64,000 bases of DNA from Epiperipatus broadwayi (GCA_028023455.1 JAQFVV010000030.1:5166501-5230500); one strand, 5' to 3'. Positions 13,101 through 25,970 are shown, counted from the stretch's first letter. The notes: generated from the letters alone by a model not told the origin. Numbers and translations: made by a program.

Positions 13101-13392
13101 TTAAATCATTATCACTATCAAACTGCACTATTGTTAAAATAGATTCCAAATTAGTTAACAAACTTGCTGTACATATATGTATAAGGCTCATTTATGTGGC
13201 TTAGGAATATATTCCTTTATAAGTTTTTTTGTGTATATTTTTATAAGATTTATTTATGTGACTTATCCCATGGTAATAAATATTGTCTTTTATGTTATTT
13301 TTTTTGTTTATGGCTCCTTTTTAACAAATTTGAGAAAATTTGCTTGGCCTGGCTAAAGAATTACAACATTTAACTAATATAATTCCATGTAT

Positions 13393-13468
13393 CACATGAT
13401 CACAATTCTTTACGCTTGCACAATCTGTTTTTCACAGAGGCTACTGTATGGAGAGTTTTGCCTCTGTG
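13393..13468 (+). mobile_element. Foldback family copy 3 (76-bp internally deleted)
   Basis: Only the family leader (CACATGATCAC...) and the terminal end (CTACTGTATGGAGAGTTTTG) remain. Flanks are ATAATTCCATGTAT (13379-13392) and ATAATTCCACATAT (13469-13482), a slightly diverged 14-bp target duplication. Confidence 0.85.
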
Positions 13469-13482
13469 ATAATTCCACATAT

Positions 13483-15485
13483 ACAAAAATGTACTTCAAG
13501 TCTTATTAATAATGTAAATATTTAAATTGCACAATTCTACTTGGTTAATTTAATCACCTTTGAGTAGAGAAATAAAGTAATATAGTTCAAATGCATACAA
13601 TGTCAATAAAAATTACTTCTTTAAATAGCACATTTTTAACTATATAAAATTGACAATATATAAAAACATTTTTATAAGTATAATATTTGCATAGAAATTT
13701 CACCAAAAGTCTGAACTTATGGATTATTTATAGTCATCAAGTATGAAAGAATAAATTGTTCATAGAGGGATTGGTAATGTAATAAATGACAAACAATTAT
13801 CAATGAATGATTGACTATTATTGCTTGATTAGTACCTATTGGCTTGTCATTGTACAATAACATATATACATCTGAAACAACAAAGCTTTTTGAGTAATTA
13901 ACTATTTCCTTACACTATAGAAGTTGCATTCTACACCAAAATATATTATTTGTGGTTCTACATTATAATAATATTGCACACATTTCTTTTTGAAATTAAA
14001 TTTATGTAATGGCATATCTATGAAAGTCTATATAGAAATTCAAGTATGTATAAATTATTCCTAATTTGCATCTGCAAAATAAATACTGTTTATTATTTTG
14101 CTCCAACTATGATTATTCATTAAATTTAAATCAATAGTTTATTGTATCAATGCATAATGTTGTCATATAATGAACTTCAATTTTGTAATAAATAATGCTT
14201 TTTGATATCAGAATTTTTATAAAGTAAATTGTGCTACAAGATACTATAGAAATACATGATAAAAACATACCTTTTTTTGTGTATAATAAAATGTATCATA
14301 TGTAAAGATAATCGCAATTGAGATTCACCTAAATATTATGCTTTGCTAATTCTCCATAAATATCTACAAGAAATATTTTAACATGACTACAGAAATTGGT
14401 CCAAAATCTCAAAATATTTTTCATGTTCGAGTTTCCAATTTTTTTGATGACATTTACTTAATTTTTTTCCAAATCGCTTATTTGTCAAACATTCAGTTAT
14501 TTGGTATTTCATTCTTTTGCTAATATTCCTTAGAAGGTATTCTTACTTGATGTTCTTTCGTTGACTTTGTATCTGAAAATTTGAATATTGAACAAATTTA
14601 AGACTAAGGAAAGAATGAATATTTTGGGTAATTAAAATCAAAGTAAAATAATTAATGGACTTTAAATTAATTATTCTTAGTTTTTAAAATGTTTTTAGTA
14701 GAGATTTATTGTTTTCAAAAAGAAAATATTTATGATAATAAAGGAAATTCAACTAATATGAATTACATTTCGTAAATGTTAGTGTCGCTGCCGCTGATTT
14801 GTTGAAATTAATTTCTTTTGTCTTTTAAAATTGTGTGAAAACCAAAAGGACTATGTATATACCAATACCATTATTCTCTGTGACTTTAGTTCCTTTTTGA
14901 AGTGGCATATGGCATGTTAAAATCAGACAAAATTTCAATTTTTTATTATTTTTATTAATAAGTTCATTTAATGTTTTTCTGCTCACTTTACCAGATTGCA
15001 CGAAGAAGACAAAGTCACAAATTTTTTATCGGCCAGTTTTTAATAAAAAGGATTCAACATGCTTTCATGGTTTTGCAATTTCAAGGTCTTCATCCTGAAA
15101 ATAAACAACCTAGTGTACTGTTTATCAGTTTCTTTGCGTTTATGTGCTTTAAATCCCACATTCGGTGACCAAATTAAATCTGGTCTGATAATTCATTTAT
15201 TATAACATGTCAGATATTTTTGCGAAAGTTATTATTTTTCCTGGTTACACAAGCAGCTTAATGTAACTAAATTTTACTAATAATGGAGAAAGAACCAGTT
15301 ATTAATTTGTTTATCAGGCACCAGGATTCTATATGCAAATCCACTGGCTCTTGCTATCTATCTTTTTTAGTTACTATTAAATGAGAAAATGCTGCAGTCT
15401 GGAGGATTATATTTTTAGATACAGCATTGGCAATTTATTTGGAAAAATAATAATAATTACATTTAACTAATAATAAATTCAAATA
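13483..15485. other. No gene recognised
   Basis: 2 kb of AT-rich DNA with scattered short frames and no recognisable domain, RNA gene or repeat end. Confidence 0.45.
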
Positions 15486-15493
15486 GATAAAGT

Positions 15494-15542
15494 GGTTGTG
15501 ATCTGATCCTTCGTGTCAGCCGCGACATGGTGCTATTTCTAG
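15494..15542 (+). repeat. Left terminal inverted repeat of Merlin-type element
   Basis: Pairs in inverted orientation with 20536-20583. The outer ~20 bp are nearly identical and the GTCAGCCGCG block is shared; the right copy differs by a few bases. Confidence 0.88.
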
Positions 15543-16462
15543 TTAAATTTCTAGAAATATGCCGTTTCCGTGGCCTCACCCAAGCCTTTAAGCATTCTTT
15601 CTACAATAAATCCTAGAAAGATTGTTAACTCGGAGTTAAGTCTTTTTTCTACGCTAAAATGGAGAAAGAGTGTTAACTCGGTTTAAGCGGCTAATGGTGT
15701 GGCTTTTTCCTATGCTAAAAGCGGAGGAAAATACCGTAGTTGTTTGTGTCACACACTACATGTAATTCTGTGTTATGTATTTTATGTAACAATATCGTAC
15801 GAGGGTGTGTTAAGTTCATCGTGTCAAAATTATTTAAATTTTTATTGGGGCTTTTTTTTTAATACAAATTGATGTACTGTTACCTTTTAACAGTGTCGTG
15901 ATTGTTCCTCATAAAGCTGTAAGCCTCTAATTTCTCGATTAGGGTGGGGTAGCTGAATTTTTTTGACGATCATGCTTTAAGTCATGTTTTAGCGAGAAAT
16001 TTTCCGAGACCAAGATATATGGCTAATTCGAACACAGAAAACTTGAAGATGGGAATTGCCATACATGGAAGCCGGCATTGGAACATTTCTACAGCAGAAA
16101 AACATCCTGCTGAAAGAAAAGATATGATTGTGCGGCAAATATATGCAGATTTGAGGTCCATAAACATTTTTTTGACTTTCATTTGTAAGTCTCATTGTTG
16201 CCGACAGAAATGTTCACTTCGTAAAGGGCAGCTTGTTTGAGGAGTAGTCACGGATTATTCAACTGATGATGTATTACACTTACCGATTTCCCTTCCGGTA
16301 GACATTGTTGATTTTTGCTTGACAACGTTGTCATGGCAACCAAGTGACTGGCGTGATTAATCCATCAGAGAGTCAATTTTTTTTTTTTTTTACCCGTGAG
16401 ATTTAAAATTCGGAGAGAGGTTTGGGAAATTTTTTGATTTTTCTGTCTATTGTGATTTTGCT

Positions 16463-17409
16463 ATGCATGGCATCACAGTGACTTTTTTGAGCTCTTCTAC
16501 TTTGTGTTATTTGCGTTTTATGATGGCTGAAGCTACAACAACCTTATTTAATTTACCGAGTACGGAGGAAGAAGCAATCATCTTACAAGACCGCGGACTT
16601 CTTCCCAAAAGGAAATTGTGTCAAAATGGTCATGAAATGAAGAAGTATGTTCACAATTCTGGACCCAATTCGGTGAAACAATGGCGATGCAACTTGAAAG
16701 ATTGTCTATCCCAAATCGCAATGAGAAAAGGCACATGGTTCGATGGCTCCAAAATTACTTTCGTGACCGCTATACGCTTCATCTACAGTTGGTCCAAACA
16801 ATTAACATCCATAACATTTTGTGCGGAGGAATTGAATATTTTGGACAAAACTGTTATTGATTGGAACAACTACCTCCAGGAAGTTTGTACCTGGAGATTG
16901 TTAAGAAATGAAAGACGGAAAATCGGAGGTCCCAACACAATCGTGGAAATCGACGAAAGCCTCTTCACAAAACGGAAGAACAATGCCGGAAGAGTCCTAC
17001 CACAGCAATGGCTATTTGGTGGTGTATGCAGAGAGACTGACAAATGTTTTATTGTAGCCATTCGAGAGAAGTGTGTCTACTCTCATGCAAGAAATTTTGC
17101 AAAATGTACACGAAGGCCCAACTTTCTACAGCGATTGCTGGAAGGGATATAAGAGCGATGAGTTAGCTGAGGCTGGATACGAACACTGTGTTAATCACAC
17201 ATACAACTTCATAGACCCCACAACTGGCGTACATACACAAAATGTTGAAAGGTTGTGGGGTTTGGTCAAATGGTGTAATAAAAAACAGAGGGACAGCACG
17301 TCAGCACCTGGACTCATATTTGAGCGAGTTTATGTGGAGGTGGTCGTATAAAGCTGATCCTTTCGCTGCAATTTTGGAACATATATCCCAATTCAGTCCT
17401 CCGCAGTGA
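16463..17409 (+). pseudogene. Merlin/ISXO2-like transposase, two frameshifts
   Basis: A DDE-type transposase of the IS1595/ISXO2 group. The first frame (16463-17152; a second possible start is the MMAEATT methionine at 16520) has a zinc-ribbon-like start (C..GHEMK...., WRC....C), RKGTWFDGSKI, the conserved WNNYL..VC, and the first catalytic aspartate block IVEIDESLFTKRKNN.GR. Near 17.07 kb the frame shifts, and the frame from 17073 continues with TFYSDCWKGY (second aspartate) and YEHCVNHTYNFIDP...VHTQNVERLWG. A second one-base shift near 17.30 kb is followed by HLDSYLSEFMWRWSYK and then FAAILEHISQF, ending at a stop near 17409. All catalytic residues are still legible, but the protein cannot be made in one frame. 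Confidence 0.88.
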
Positions 17410-17489
17410 ACGCTATTTGTAAGTAATTTTAATTTTTTTTCTAATAATTATAATTTTATAATTAATTATATTATTGAATATAGACAATA

Positions 17490-18660
17490 AGTAATCCAAA
17501 TGCATGTAAAAGTAAGGTCGCCATTAATGCCATATTCGCATTAAATTTTTATTTTAAATGTACAAAAAATTTTTGGTAATATTTCTACAATGATCAAACT
17601 TCCACTTAATTACGTTTAAATTGTAAATAATTTTCAATAATTTTTTTAATCAAATTAGCAATTATACAGTACGTTTTTAAAATTACCAAATGCATGTAAA
17701 AGTACGGCATGTGATAACACATTTTCTCCAAGATCATCATTAATGCTAGATTCGCATTAATCTGTTTTTTTTAAATTTACAAAAATTTTTTATTAATATT
17801 TCTACACTTATCAAACTTTCACTTAATTACGTTTAAATTGTAAATAATTTTCAATAATTTTTTAAATCAAATTAGCAATATACAGTACGTTTTTAAAATT
17901 ACCAAATGCATGTAAAAGTACGGCATGTGATAACACATTTTCTCCAAGATCATCATTAATGCTAGATTCGCATTAATCTGTCATGTTTTTTTTTTTAAAT
18001 TTACAAAAATTTTTTATTAATATTTCTACACTTATCAAACTTTCACTTAATTACGTTTAAATTGTAAATAATTTTCAATAATTTTTTAAATCAAATTAGC
18101 AATATACAGTACGTTTTTAAAATTACCAAATGCATGTAAAAGTACGGCATGTGATAACACGTTTTATACAAGATCGCCATTAATGCCAGATTCGTATTAA
18201 TTCGGGTAAAGTGTTTTTTTATCTTTTTTTAAATTTACAAAAATTTTTTGTTAATAAATAATTACGTTTTGAAAATTACCAAGTACTAAGCCAGATTTGC
18301 ATTAAATCGCGTGTTTTTTATTTAGCTGTTTATTTTCAATTTACAAAAAAAAAATTTGTTAATATTTCTATACTTATCAAACTTCCACTTAATTACGTTT
18401 AATTTGCAAATAATTTTCAGTAATTTTTTAAATCAAATTAGCAATATACAGTACGTTTTTATATTTTGTATTGACCTTATTTGTATGTATACAGTATTTC
18501 ATGCATGTAAATTTTTGTTTTTTTTTGATTTTTATTTTATTTTGTATATACTATTTACTACCTTTTTTTTTTACTTAATTACGTTTAATTTGCAAATAAT
18601 TTTCAGTAATTTTTTAAATCAAATTAGCAATATACAGTACGATTTTATATTTTGTATTGA
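17490..18660 (+). repeat. AT-rich tandem array inside the Merlin-type element
   Basis: About 5-6 degenerate repeats with a period near 190-225 bp. Recognisable blocks are CCAAATGCATGTAAAAGTA, GCATGTGATAACAC, ATTAATGC.AGATTCGCATTA and AAATCAAATTAGCAATA. The last copies (18.4-18.66 kb) are shortened and T-rich. Confidence 0.85.
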
Positions 18661-18936
18661 CCTTATTTTTTTTATTTTGTATGTACTATTTACTACATTT
18701 TTTTTTATTTTTGTATTTTTTTTTTCAGGACCAAGAAACATGGTGGTGTTCATTTTCTGCTGCCAAGAAGCCATCTAAAAAACCACGTGACTGTATTACC
18801 CTGTTTTTTTCCTTTAATATGTACATTTTTTTAAAACTTTTTGTATTTTGTCACGTGACCTTTTTTTTTGTTTTTTATCACGTGACCTGCTTCACATTTT
18901 CCGATTTTTTGTTTTTATCACGTGATCTGCGTCTTG

Positions 18937-19140
18937 AGGATAATTCAACCGATGACGTATTACCCTGAAGGCATATCCGTCTAATCTTGCGATTTTTAAC
19001 GTACCGTGTTCATGTGATCTGCGGACACATTTTAGCGATTACATGTGTCCGCAGATCACTTGGAGACGTTATCTTAAAAATCGCAACATTAGACTGATAT
19101 GCCTTCAGGGTAATACATCATCGGTTGAATTATCCGTAAG
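18937..19140. repeat. Long palindrome inside the Merlin-type element
   Basis: The outer arms (GATAATTCAACCGATGACGT... and its complement ending at about 19138) and the inner arms (TGATCTGCGGACACAT with ATGTGTCCGCAGATCA) form one ~200-bp hairpin. The outer arm sequence also appears near 16.25 kb (GATTATTCAACTGATGATGT) just before the transposase. Several CACGTGA sites lie immediately upstream (18.78-18.93 kb). Confidence 0.8.
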
Positions 19141-19149
19141 AACCATTTG

Positions 19150-20370
19150 AGGGATTCCAAATGGCCTTCATCAAATGTAAAATAAAAGTAACTTAAATTT
19201 TTATTTAAACATACATCTCTTCTCCCAATAATTGTTGTCGGCAATCAAATATAAAATAAAAGTAACGTAAATTATTATTTAATCATACAGAAAAAAAAAA
19301 CCCCAACCACTAATTGTTGTCGGCAATCAAATGTAAACCAATAAAAGTAAGACCGTAAATTATTATTTAAACATAACCCAAATTACTATTTGAACATAAA
19401 CCAAAAAAGACCCGCTCTTGTCAATAAAAATTAAAGAAACAACTACTATTGTCCCATTGTCAAAAATATTATTTGGGAAACCAAAATAATTTATAAACGA
19501 AAAAAAGAAAGTAAAATTGGTTGTCAATCAAATGTAACCAATAAAAGTAACTTAAATTTTTATTTAAACATACACACAAAACAAAAAACCCTTCTCCCTA
19601 TAATTGTTGTCGGCAATCAAATATAAAATAAAAGTAACGTAAATTATTATTTAATAGTACACAAAAACACCTCTCCCACTAATTGTTGTCGGCAATCAAA
19701 TGTAAACCAATAAAAGTAAGGTAAATTATTTTTTAAACATAATCCAAATTACTATTTGAACATACACCAAAAAACACTCTCTTGTCAATAAAAATTAAAG
19801 AAACAACTATTATTATTCCATTGTCAAAAATATTATTTGGGAAACCAAAATAATTTATTAACGAAAGAAAGTCAAATCGGCTGTCAATCAAATGTAACCA
19901 ATAAAAGCAACTTAAATTTTTATTTAAACATACACAAAAAAAATCCTTTCTCCCAATAATTGTTGTCGGCAATCAAATGTAAAATAAAAGTAACGTAAAT
20001 TATTATTTAATCTTAACCCCAAAACACCCTCCCACTAATTATTGTCGAATCAAATGTACACAACTAAAAGTAATGTAAACTATTAATTAAACATACACCC
20101 CTTTTCCCAATAATTGTCGACAATCATACACACACAAAAAAACACCCCTCCCAATAATTATTGTCAATCAAATGTAAACCAATAAAAGTAAGGTAAATTA
20201 TTATTTAAACATAACCCAAATTACTATTTGAACATACACCAAAAAACACAAATAAAAGTAAGGTAAATTATTATTTAATCATACACAAAAACACCCCTCC
20301 CACTAATTGTTATCGGCAATCAAATGTAAACCAATAAAAGTCACGTAAATTATTATTTAAAGATCCATCA
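19150..20370 (+). repeat. Second tandem array inside the Merlin-type element
   Basis: Repeats of a ~75-bp unit containing ATTGTTGTCGGCAATCAAAT, CCAATAAAAGTAA and TAAATTATTATTTAA. They are arranged in a higher-order period of about 365 bp: the block around 19.40-19.58 kb, with CTCTTGTCAATAAAAATTAA and TTATTTGGGAAACCAAAATA, recurs at about 19.77-19.94 kb. No coding content. Confidence 0.85.
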
Positions 20371-20535
20371 AGAAAAACTGTTCCCTCTTGAATTTTGTCA
20401 ATCAAATTTTAAAAAATATTATTTGGGAAAAATAATTTAGAAATGAAAGAAAGTAAAATTTGTAAACAAAAAAAAAGAAGTCAATATTAATAGAGAATTG
20501 TTAGCCCAGGAACGTTATATTAATATGTTTTTGGT

Positions 20536-20583
20536 TAGAAATAGTGCTATCCCGCGGCTGACATGAAGGATCAGATCACAATC
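20536..20583 (-). repeat. Right terminal inverted repeat of Merlin-type element
   Basis: Inverted partner of 15494-15542 and adjacent to the right copy of the 8-bp target duplication. Confidence 0.88.
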
Positions 20584-20591
20584 GATAAAGT

Positions 20592-22756
20592 AAATTATAA
20601 TCATAGTTTATTAAGTCATAACTATAATAAATATTTTTAATACTAATAAGAGAATAAAATATAAGATCAAAATTAAGTCATTATTAAAAGATAATGTTCT
20701 TAGGATTCAGATCTTCAGTAATCTGATTCAACACAGCATTTGATAGTTCCCGAAGATGATCCCTTCTCGTACATGAAATAAAGTTTATTACTAATAAGTT
20801 TCAACTGTTCAATTATAATACTGTGTGGATTACTATGTATGGTATTGTTTGTCCTGAGAGGGATCCATTATATGACCTTATTACAGTTTGTAGGTTATCC
20901 AGGGTTCAAAGATTCAGGTAGGCTCGATGACTTCACTCACGGCGTCGGTAAACAAACTTTTCTACTCACATATGTTACAATGGTTCAGACTGCTGGTGAG
21001 AATAGCTTGGCATATTTTATACTCCCTCAAAAAGAACAAAATGAGTTTCTCACAAATTGTTTTTAGAGGTTACATATAACACGCCAGGCAAAAGAAGACG
21101 TGCACCCCCTGATATGTTTGCTTTTTATACTCCCTCCCTGATTTTAGTCTGCTGTACACATCCTGTTTACACCTTTTTAACTTTGACATATTTAATGTAT
21201 TTTTACTTCCAAAATCATTTTTTCCCCTTCAGTGGCCATCTTTAATTATGGCAAAAGAACATTGTGATTTTAACTTTAAGTAATAATTAATTGTTTTATG
21301 ATAAAAATTTATATTCTTATTTTAGCAAAAATCAAAAGTAACATTTTGTTATTTCTTTTTTTTATTTTTTTAACTAAAAAAATATAACATCTAAAATAAA
21401 TCAGATTGTATTTATAAAATACTATTCTTTCTTTTCATGAATTTAATAATTTTAATTCTAAATTGCCAATGCCGGTTTTACCACAAATACAGTACAATAG
21501 GTAAGTAGTCAATTATAATTTTTTTTTTTATTGAATATTAGTTTTAAAAAAATTTATTATTTGATAAATGTATAATTTATTAATGTGTGTGTGTAGTATA
21601 TAAATTATATTTGTATTCTATATATGACTTGCGTTATTGACAAATATAACTAAAGTAGTGATTTATGTACAATGTAATTTTGGGGTCCTGATTCAAGTTT
21701 GAGGCAACCTTGTTTTATGGATATAATGATTCCCAAAAGGTTTAATAATTTATTAGTATGTTTATATTTGTATTAGTGTGTTTGTATTTGCATGTCTATG
21801 TTTGTATAATAAGCAATGTAAATTTTAAGACTGATTATCAGATATACAGAAAGTTTCAGTTGATAAGGCAATCACAAAATTTACTAGGCATAGTACCATA
21901 TGAAAGTATAAACTCTTAAATCCAATAAAGAGATGTTTCAAATGGTGTATATGGTGATAGCCATAATGGTTATGTATCCCGTATAGAATTGTATACAGGC
22001 AAAGAATCAAATCCTGATTCTTGCTTATGCGTTGGCACTAATACTGTGGAGTCAGTAATTTTGACACATCTTACATCACATTATTTTTAAGTCTATAGCT
22101 AGCAAATGAGCTACATGCAAATAAATTATATCTCTGGGGGACAATAAATATAACAAGATATCATCACTGGTGTGTACAAAAAATATAAAATAAAGAGAGG
22201 AAACTAATTTTATCATTGATACAGACAGTAACCTTCAGTTTCTAGTTTTAGATAGAAAAAGAAGCCAATTTCTATGCTTACAAATGCATATCCATCTTCT
22301 GGAAATGATTTATTTTGTATCTCAATAGAATGAATGTTTTTCTTATAGACACCTTGAGATTTTTTAACTTTTGGGGTACAAGATAAAAGTGAAGAATTCT
22401 TATACGACTACTTTTGTAAATTCTGAAGCTATGGATCATCTCAGGTAAGAAGTATTATATATGGTTTGAATTTTGTGAGGAATTCAAATAAATTATCAAT
22501 GATGATATAATTTTAAACTTAGTTAATGATAAATTAAAAATTATGAACAAACAGTAAAGTAATAATTTTTTCAGATATTGAAATTTCTTTTTTTCCCTCT
22601 TTAATGGTAATCACTATTTGTCTTAACCTTATTGTTTTCCTTAGTTTTTCTATCAATATATAGCATTTTGCTCTAACATTATTAAAACTGAAGTTATTGT
22701 AAAAATTGTGTCTCAAGTCAGTTTTTAAAAAAATTCAATATAGTGCCATTAATGTA
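20592..22756. other. No gene recognised; short open frame at 20839-21066
   Basis: Mostly AT-rich. A 75-codon frame (20839-21066, +) lies in a locally richer block (20.84-21.2 kb) but matches no family I know and lacks homologous neighbours. This block could be part of an old LTR or another repeat. Confidence 0.35.
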
Positions 22757-22917
22757 GAATAATATTAATATCATCTATGTTCTTTATTACTTTTATAATG
22801 TTTTTTTTGGAGATATAGGTAGAAGTTCTGAAGAAGTTTGCTGGGGCAATCGAAACTGTCTAGGTTATAAAAAAAGCATTGTAAAAGTAATAAAGAACAT
22901 AGATGATTGTAATATTA
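22757..22917. repeat. Short palindromic element with GAAGAAG...GAAACTGT core
   Basis: The arms (22770-22807 and 22868-22907, about 38-40 bp, e.g. CATCTATGTTCTTTATTACT) pair almost perfectly, with weaker pairing outward to 22757. The loop contains CTGAAGAAGTTTGCTGGGGC followed by AATCGAAACTGTC, a diverged version of the motif in the 9.9-10.2 kb inverted repeat. Confidence 0.7.
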
Positions 22918-23929
22918 TATGGATTTGGCAATGCAATAGGAAAGATAAATATTAGAATAAGTTAAGGGGTCTATAATCACACCAATGGCTGACATAAACA
23001 TACACCAGAAAGTACTAAAGAATGAAAAGATAAGAACAAAAAAATGCTCTCTTCATCTTCAAGACCATCTTAGAAGTGGGCAATGTGAAATGGCAGGAAA
23101 AAAATCAGTAGGTGAGATCTTTTCCAGAGTCTCGTTTCTGAATGTCATCAATGTTGACTAAGGAATTAAATAGGTTGCCTTGACATTAGGATTTTTATAA
23201 GTCTCAAGAATCTTGTAGGCTCAAGGAAAAGACTTTAAAGGTAGTAGGAAATTATACACTATAAGTATATTAGATATTAAACTGTAAATAGTATGGGAAA
23301 TAATAGTATCATATAGTTAGGTACGGAAAAAATGGTGAACTCTAATAAGAATAGAATACATATATATATGTTGCAAATATTGTATATATTAAATTAATAA
23401 AATTATGAGGCATGATCGATAATTTATTGCATCCTCTGTTTATATTATGTATTTTAATTGATAGTCTTACTCCTAGAGTTAGTTTTTTTTTTCGTAATAG
23501 GGAATCGGGAGCTAAGACAGCAAAATTAACACAGTCACACACCAATTTCAAATCTGGTCATAGTAAAATTGGCCCACAGTAGATTATTGAACTATGTGGG
23601 ATATGAAAAGGTAGCCCTTTAGCAAAGTTGATGCAGAGACATGTGAAATTTAAATCTGTTCATAATAAAAATGATCAGTCTCAGCTGAACCATGTTTTAA
23701 AAAAATGTATATAATGAAATTAGGGCAACAGTTATGAATGAATTATGAAAGTGGGGGGATAATGCGTCATAATCCTGTAGCACCAAGTTTGGTGTAAGCA
23801 ATGCTGTTGAACGGCCATTATATATAAAGCAAGTTGAGAATTTTTTTTAAGTTAAATGCAACTTGACAACAATAAATATAAAGTAGCAGCACTATTATGC
23901 TTTTCGGGTAGGAGAGTTGACAAAATTGT
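22918..23929. other. No gene recognised
   Basis: AT-rich. Two imperfect ~75-bp copies of a segment ending in TTTAAATCTGTTCATAATAA or its variant occur at about 23.50-23.57 and 23.60-23.68 kb, perhaps leader sequence of the gypsy remnant that follows. Confidence 0.35.
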
Positions 23930-25970
23930 AAACAGATTGCTCTACCAGATGATTATATTTTATGAAGGAGTGATAAGGAAGTAAACAAATACTTAGCTTT
24001 TTCCCAAACAGAATGCAAGCAAAGGGTGGGAAAATTAAAGAATATAATGCATTCCTTAGAAAATTGGCTAAAGATTGAAAATATGGATGTACTCATCAAT
24101 CAGTTGCTATGGAATATGTCTGATGACAGATTCAGACAATTCTTCTAAGTAAATCAGATTTAATATGTAATATGGCTATTTAAAAAGAACAGTTTACAAT
24201 CTAATATTAGAACAAATTCATGCCTTTCAAAATAATGCAAAAATTAGCCAAAAGATGGGAGTTTATAAGACAAGCAAATTACTAATCTGAAAAAATCAAT
24301 ACACATGAATTAGGATAAAGCAAATTGTTATTGCTGTGTGAAAATAGTATACAGAATAAAAAAATTGCAAGTGGAAAAAAGGAAAAAATGCATGTTTGGC
24401 CCATGTATGTAGGAAAGCTGGTAATGGGGAAAGCTATGTAAAAACTTAGTCCCAGAAAAATGAGAAATAAAATGTCTAATAAGCAATTTGTTAAAAATGT
24501 GGGGTTACTATGTAAAATCTGTGGGAAAGATGTTAGCATGGACATAGATAATGACTTAGAGATATCTAATGTCTGAGAAAGGTGGAAGCGCATTATCAGC
24601 AAACTATATGAATATTCCAATAGGGAAGACATATTAAAACTCAAGATATGAGTGGACATATGCTGAAATTAGTCAGACAATTAAAAGCAACAATAAAACA
24701 TCATTAAAATAATTAACCATTACAAAGAAAAATTAGTTCCTGTAATCAGTAGAGAATGGTTCCAAGCAATAAGAATTCATGTTAGTAATGTGGAAAAAAA
24801 ATTGTTGGAACTGAAAATTCAAAAGAAATACCTGAATTTATTTGATGGAAACATTTTGTATAATTTTAACTAGCCTAGTAGAGATTGAACCATTTGAAAA
24901 TGCCTAGCCAGTTATGTGCAAAATATAAAAAGTTCCATTCACACAAAGTAAATGAAAGAAAAATCCAGAGATTGATTGATAAATGCATATTGACACCAGT
25001 TGAAATGACAGAATGGGCCATGGTTATAATTGTCATAAAATCTAATAGCCTGATCTGGAGAGTGGCGATTATAGAGGAACAATAAATAAATACTTAAACA
25101 AAGAGGACATATTCAGTGTTGAATGTGAGAAGTATTAGCCAGTCGTAAAAAAGCATCACACTGCACAAAACTGGACTGTCCTTCTGCCTTCCATCAATTG
25201 CCTGTTACAAACACGATAGTGAAATTCCCAAGATTGTTTAATAGGATACTGCTCCGTATTAAGATGGCACTGTACATTTTTCAGTCAAAAATTAATGCTT
25301 TATTACAGAGATTAAATGGTGTAATACTATATTTTGATGACATACTTATTACAGCTGTTTTAGAAGAAATGTTATGACAGACTTTAAGATATGTGGCAAA
25401 TTAGAAAAATTTGGGGTCAAATTAAATGCGCAGAAAAGTATGGAACATAGGAATTGACATTCCTAGGCCATATAATCTCAGACAAAGATAAATGACCACT
25501 GGCTGAGAAAGTATGAGCAGTGAAAAGTCCAGTCAGCTTCAAAAATGTTAAAAAGAATTTTCAGGCGTTTCTTGGTCCAATAAATTATTTCGAAAGTTTT
25601 TTGTAGAGTAAGGCTAATGTAGCAAAGCCACTTTACTAATTACTAACGAAAACTCAGAAAAGGAATTAACTACAAATTCAAGAAGCATTTATATAAACCA
25701 AAGCACTGCTGGCATTTGAAAAATGTTTAACTCATTTTGACAATAATCTAGAAGTATGGTTAATGGCTGATGCTGCAGAATGGGATGTGGGGGCAGTTAT
25801 AGGTCATTACTGTTACAATGATGAAAGATCTATAGTTTACACAGCTACAGCTTTTTCAAAAGCTGAAGGAAATTGTAGCCAGATTAGCAACGAAGCATTG
25901 ACTATTATGCTTGGTCTGAAAATGTTTCACCAATATAGTTTTGGTTGGCATTTTAATACAGTTATATAAT
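23930..25970 (+). pseudogene. Gypsy/Ty3-type LTR retrotransposon gag-pol remnant
   Basis: Plus-strand coding remains in all three frames. Around 24.02-24.17 kb there is gag-like text (EYNAFLRKLAKDCKYG, then DDRFRQF.LSKSDL). Reverse transcriptase starts at 24.88 kb (INRLIDKCILTPVE-like, ...EWAMVIIVIK). The catalytic box is YFDDILI near 25.33-25.35 kb, and LTFLGHIISDKDK and FQAFLGPINYFESF follow at 25.45-25.60 kb. RNase H is MADAAEWDVGAVIG...IVYTATAFSKAE..., then EALTIMLGLKMFHQY (25763-25969). Stops and frameshifts are frequent. I see no integrase or LTRs, so it is truncated on both sides. Confidence 0.85.

Larger units (their letters stand above)
15486..20591 (+). mobile_element. Merlin-type (IS1595-like) DNA transposon, complete to both ends
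   Basis: A 5090-bp element (15494-20583) flanked by the exact 8-bp direct repeat GATAAAGT (15486-15493 and 20584-20591). Its ends are inverted copies: GGTTGTGATCTGATCCTTC on the left and the complement of GAAGGATCAGATCACAATC on the right, extending through GTCAGCCGCG and ATAG/TGGTGCTATTTCT-like sequence. Eight-base duplications, ends starting with G and an IS1595/ISXO2-type transposase are hallmarks of the Merlin superfamily. Inside lie the transposase pseudogene, two AT-rich tandem arrays and a long palindrome. Most Merlins are much shorter, so the arrays account for the unusual length. The frameshifted transposase suggests this copy is not autonomous. Confidence 0.9.

Noticed and set aside
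18356-18968. Phenylalanine-rich open frames of 140 and 103 codons
   Set aside because: They are translations of T-rich satellite repeats inside the Merlin-type element.
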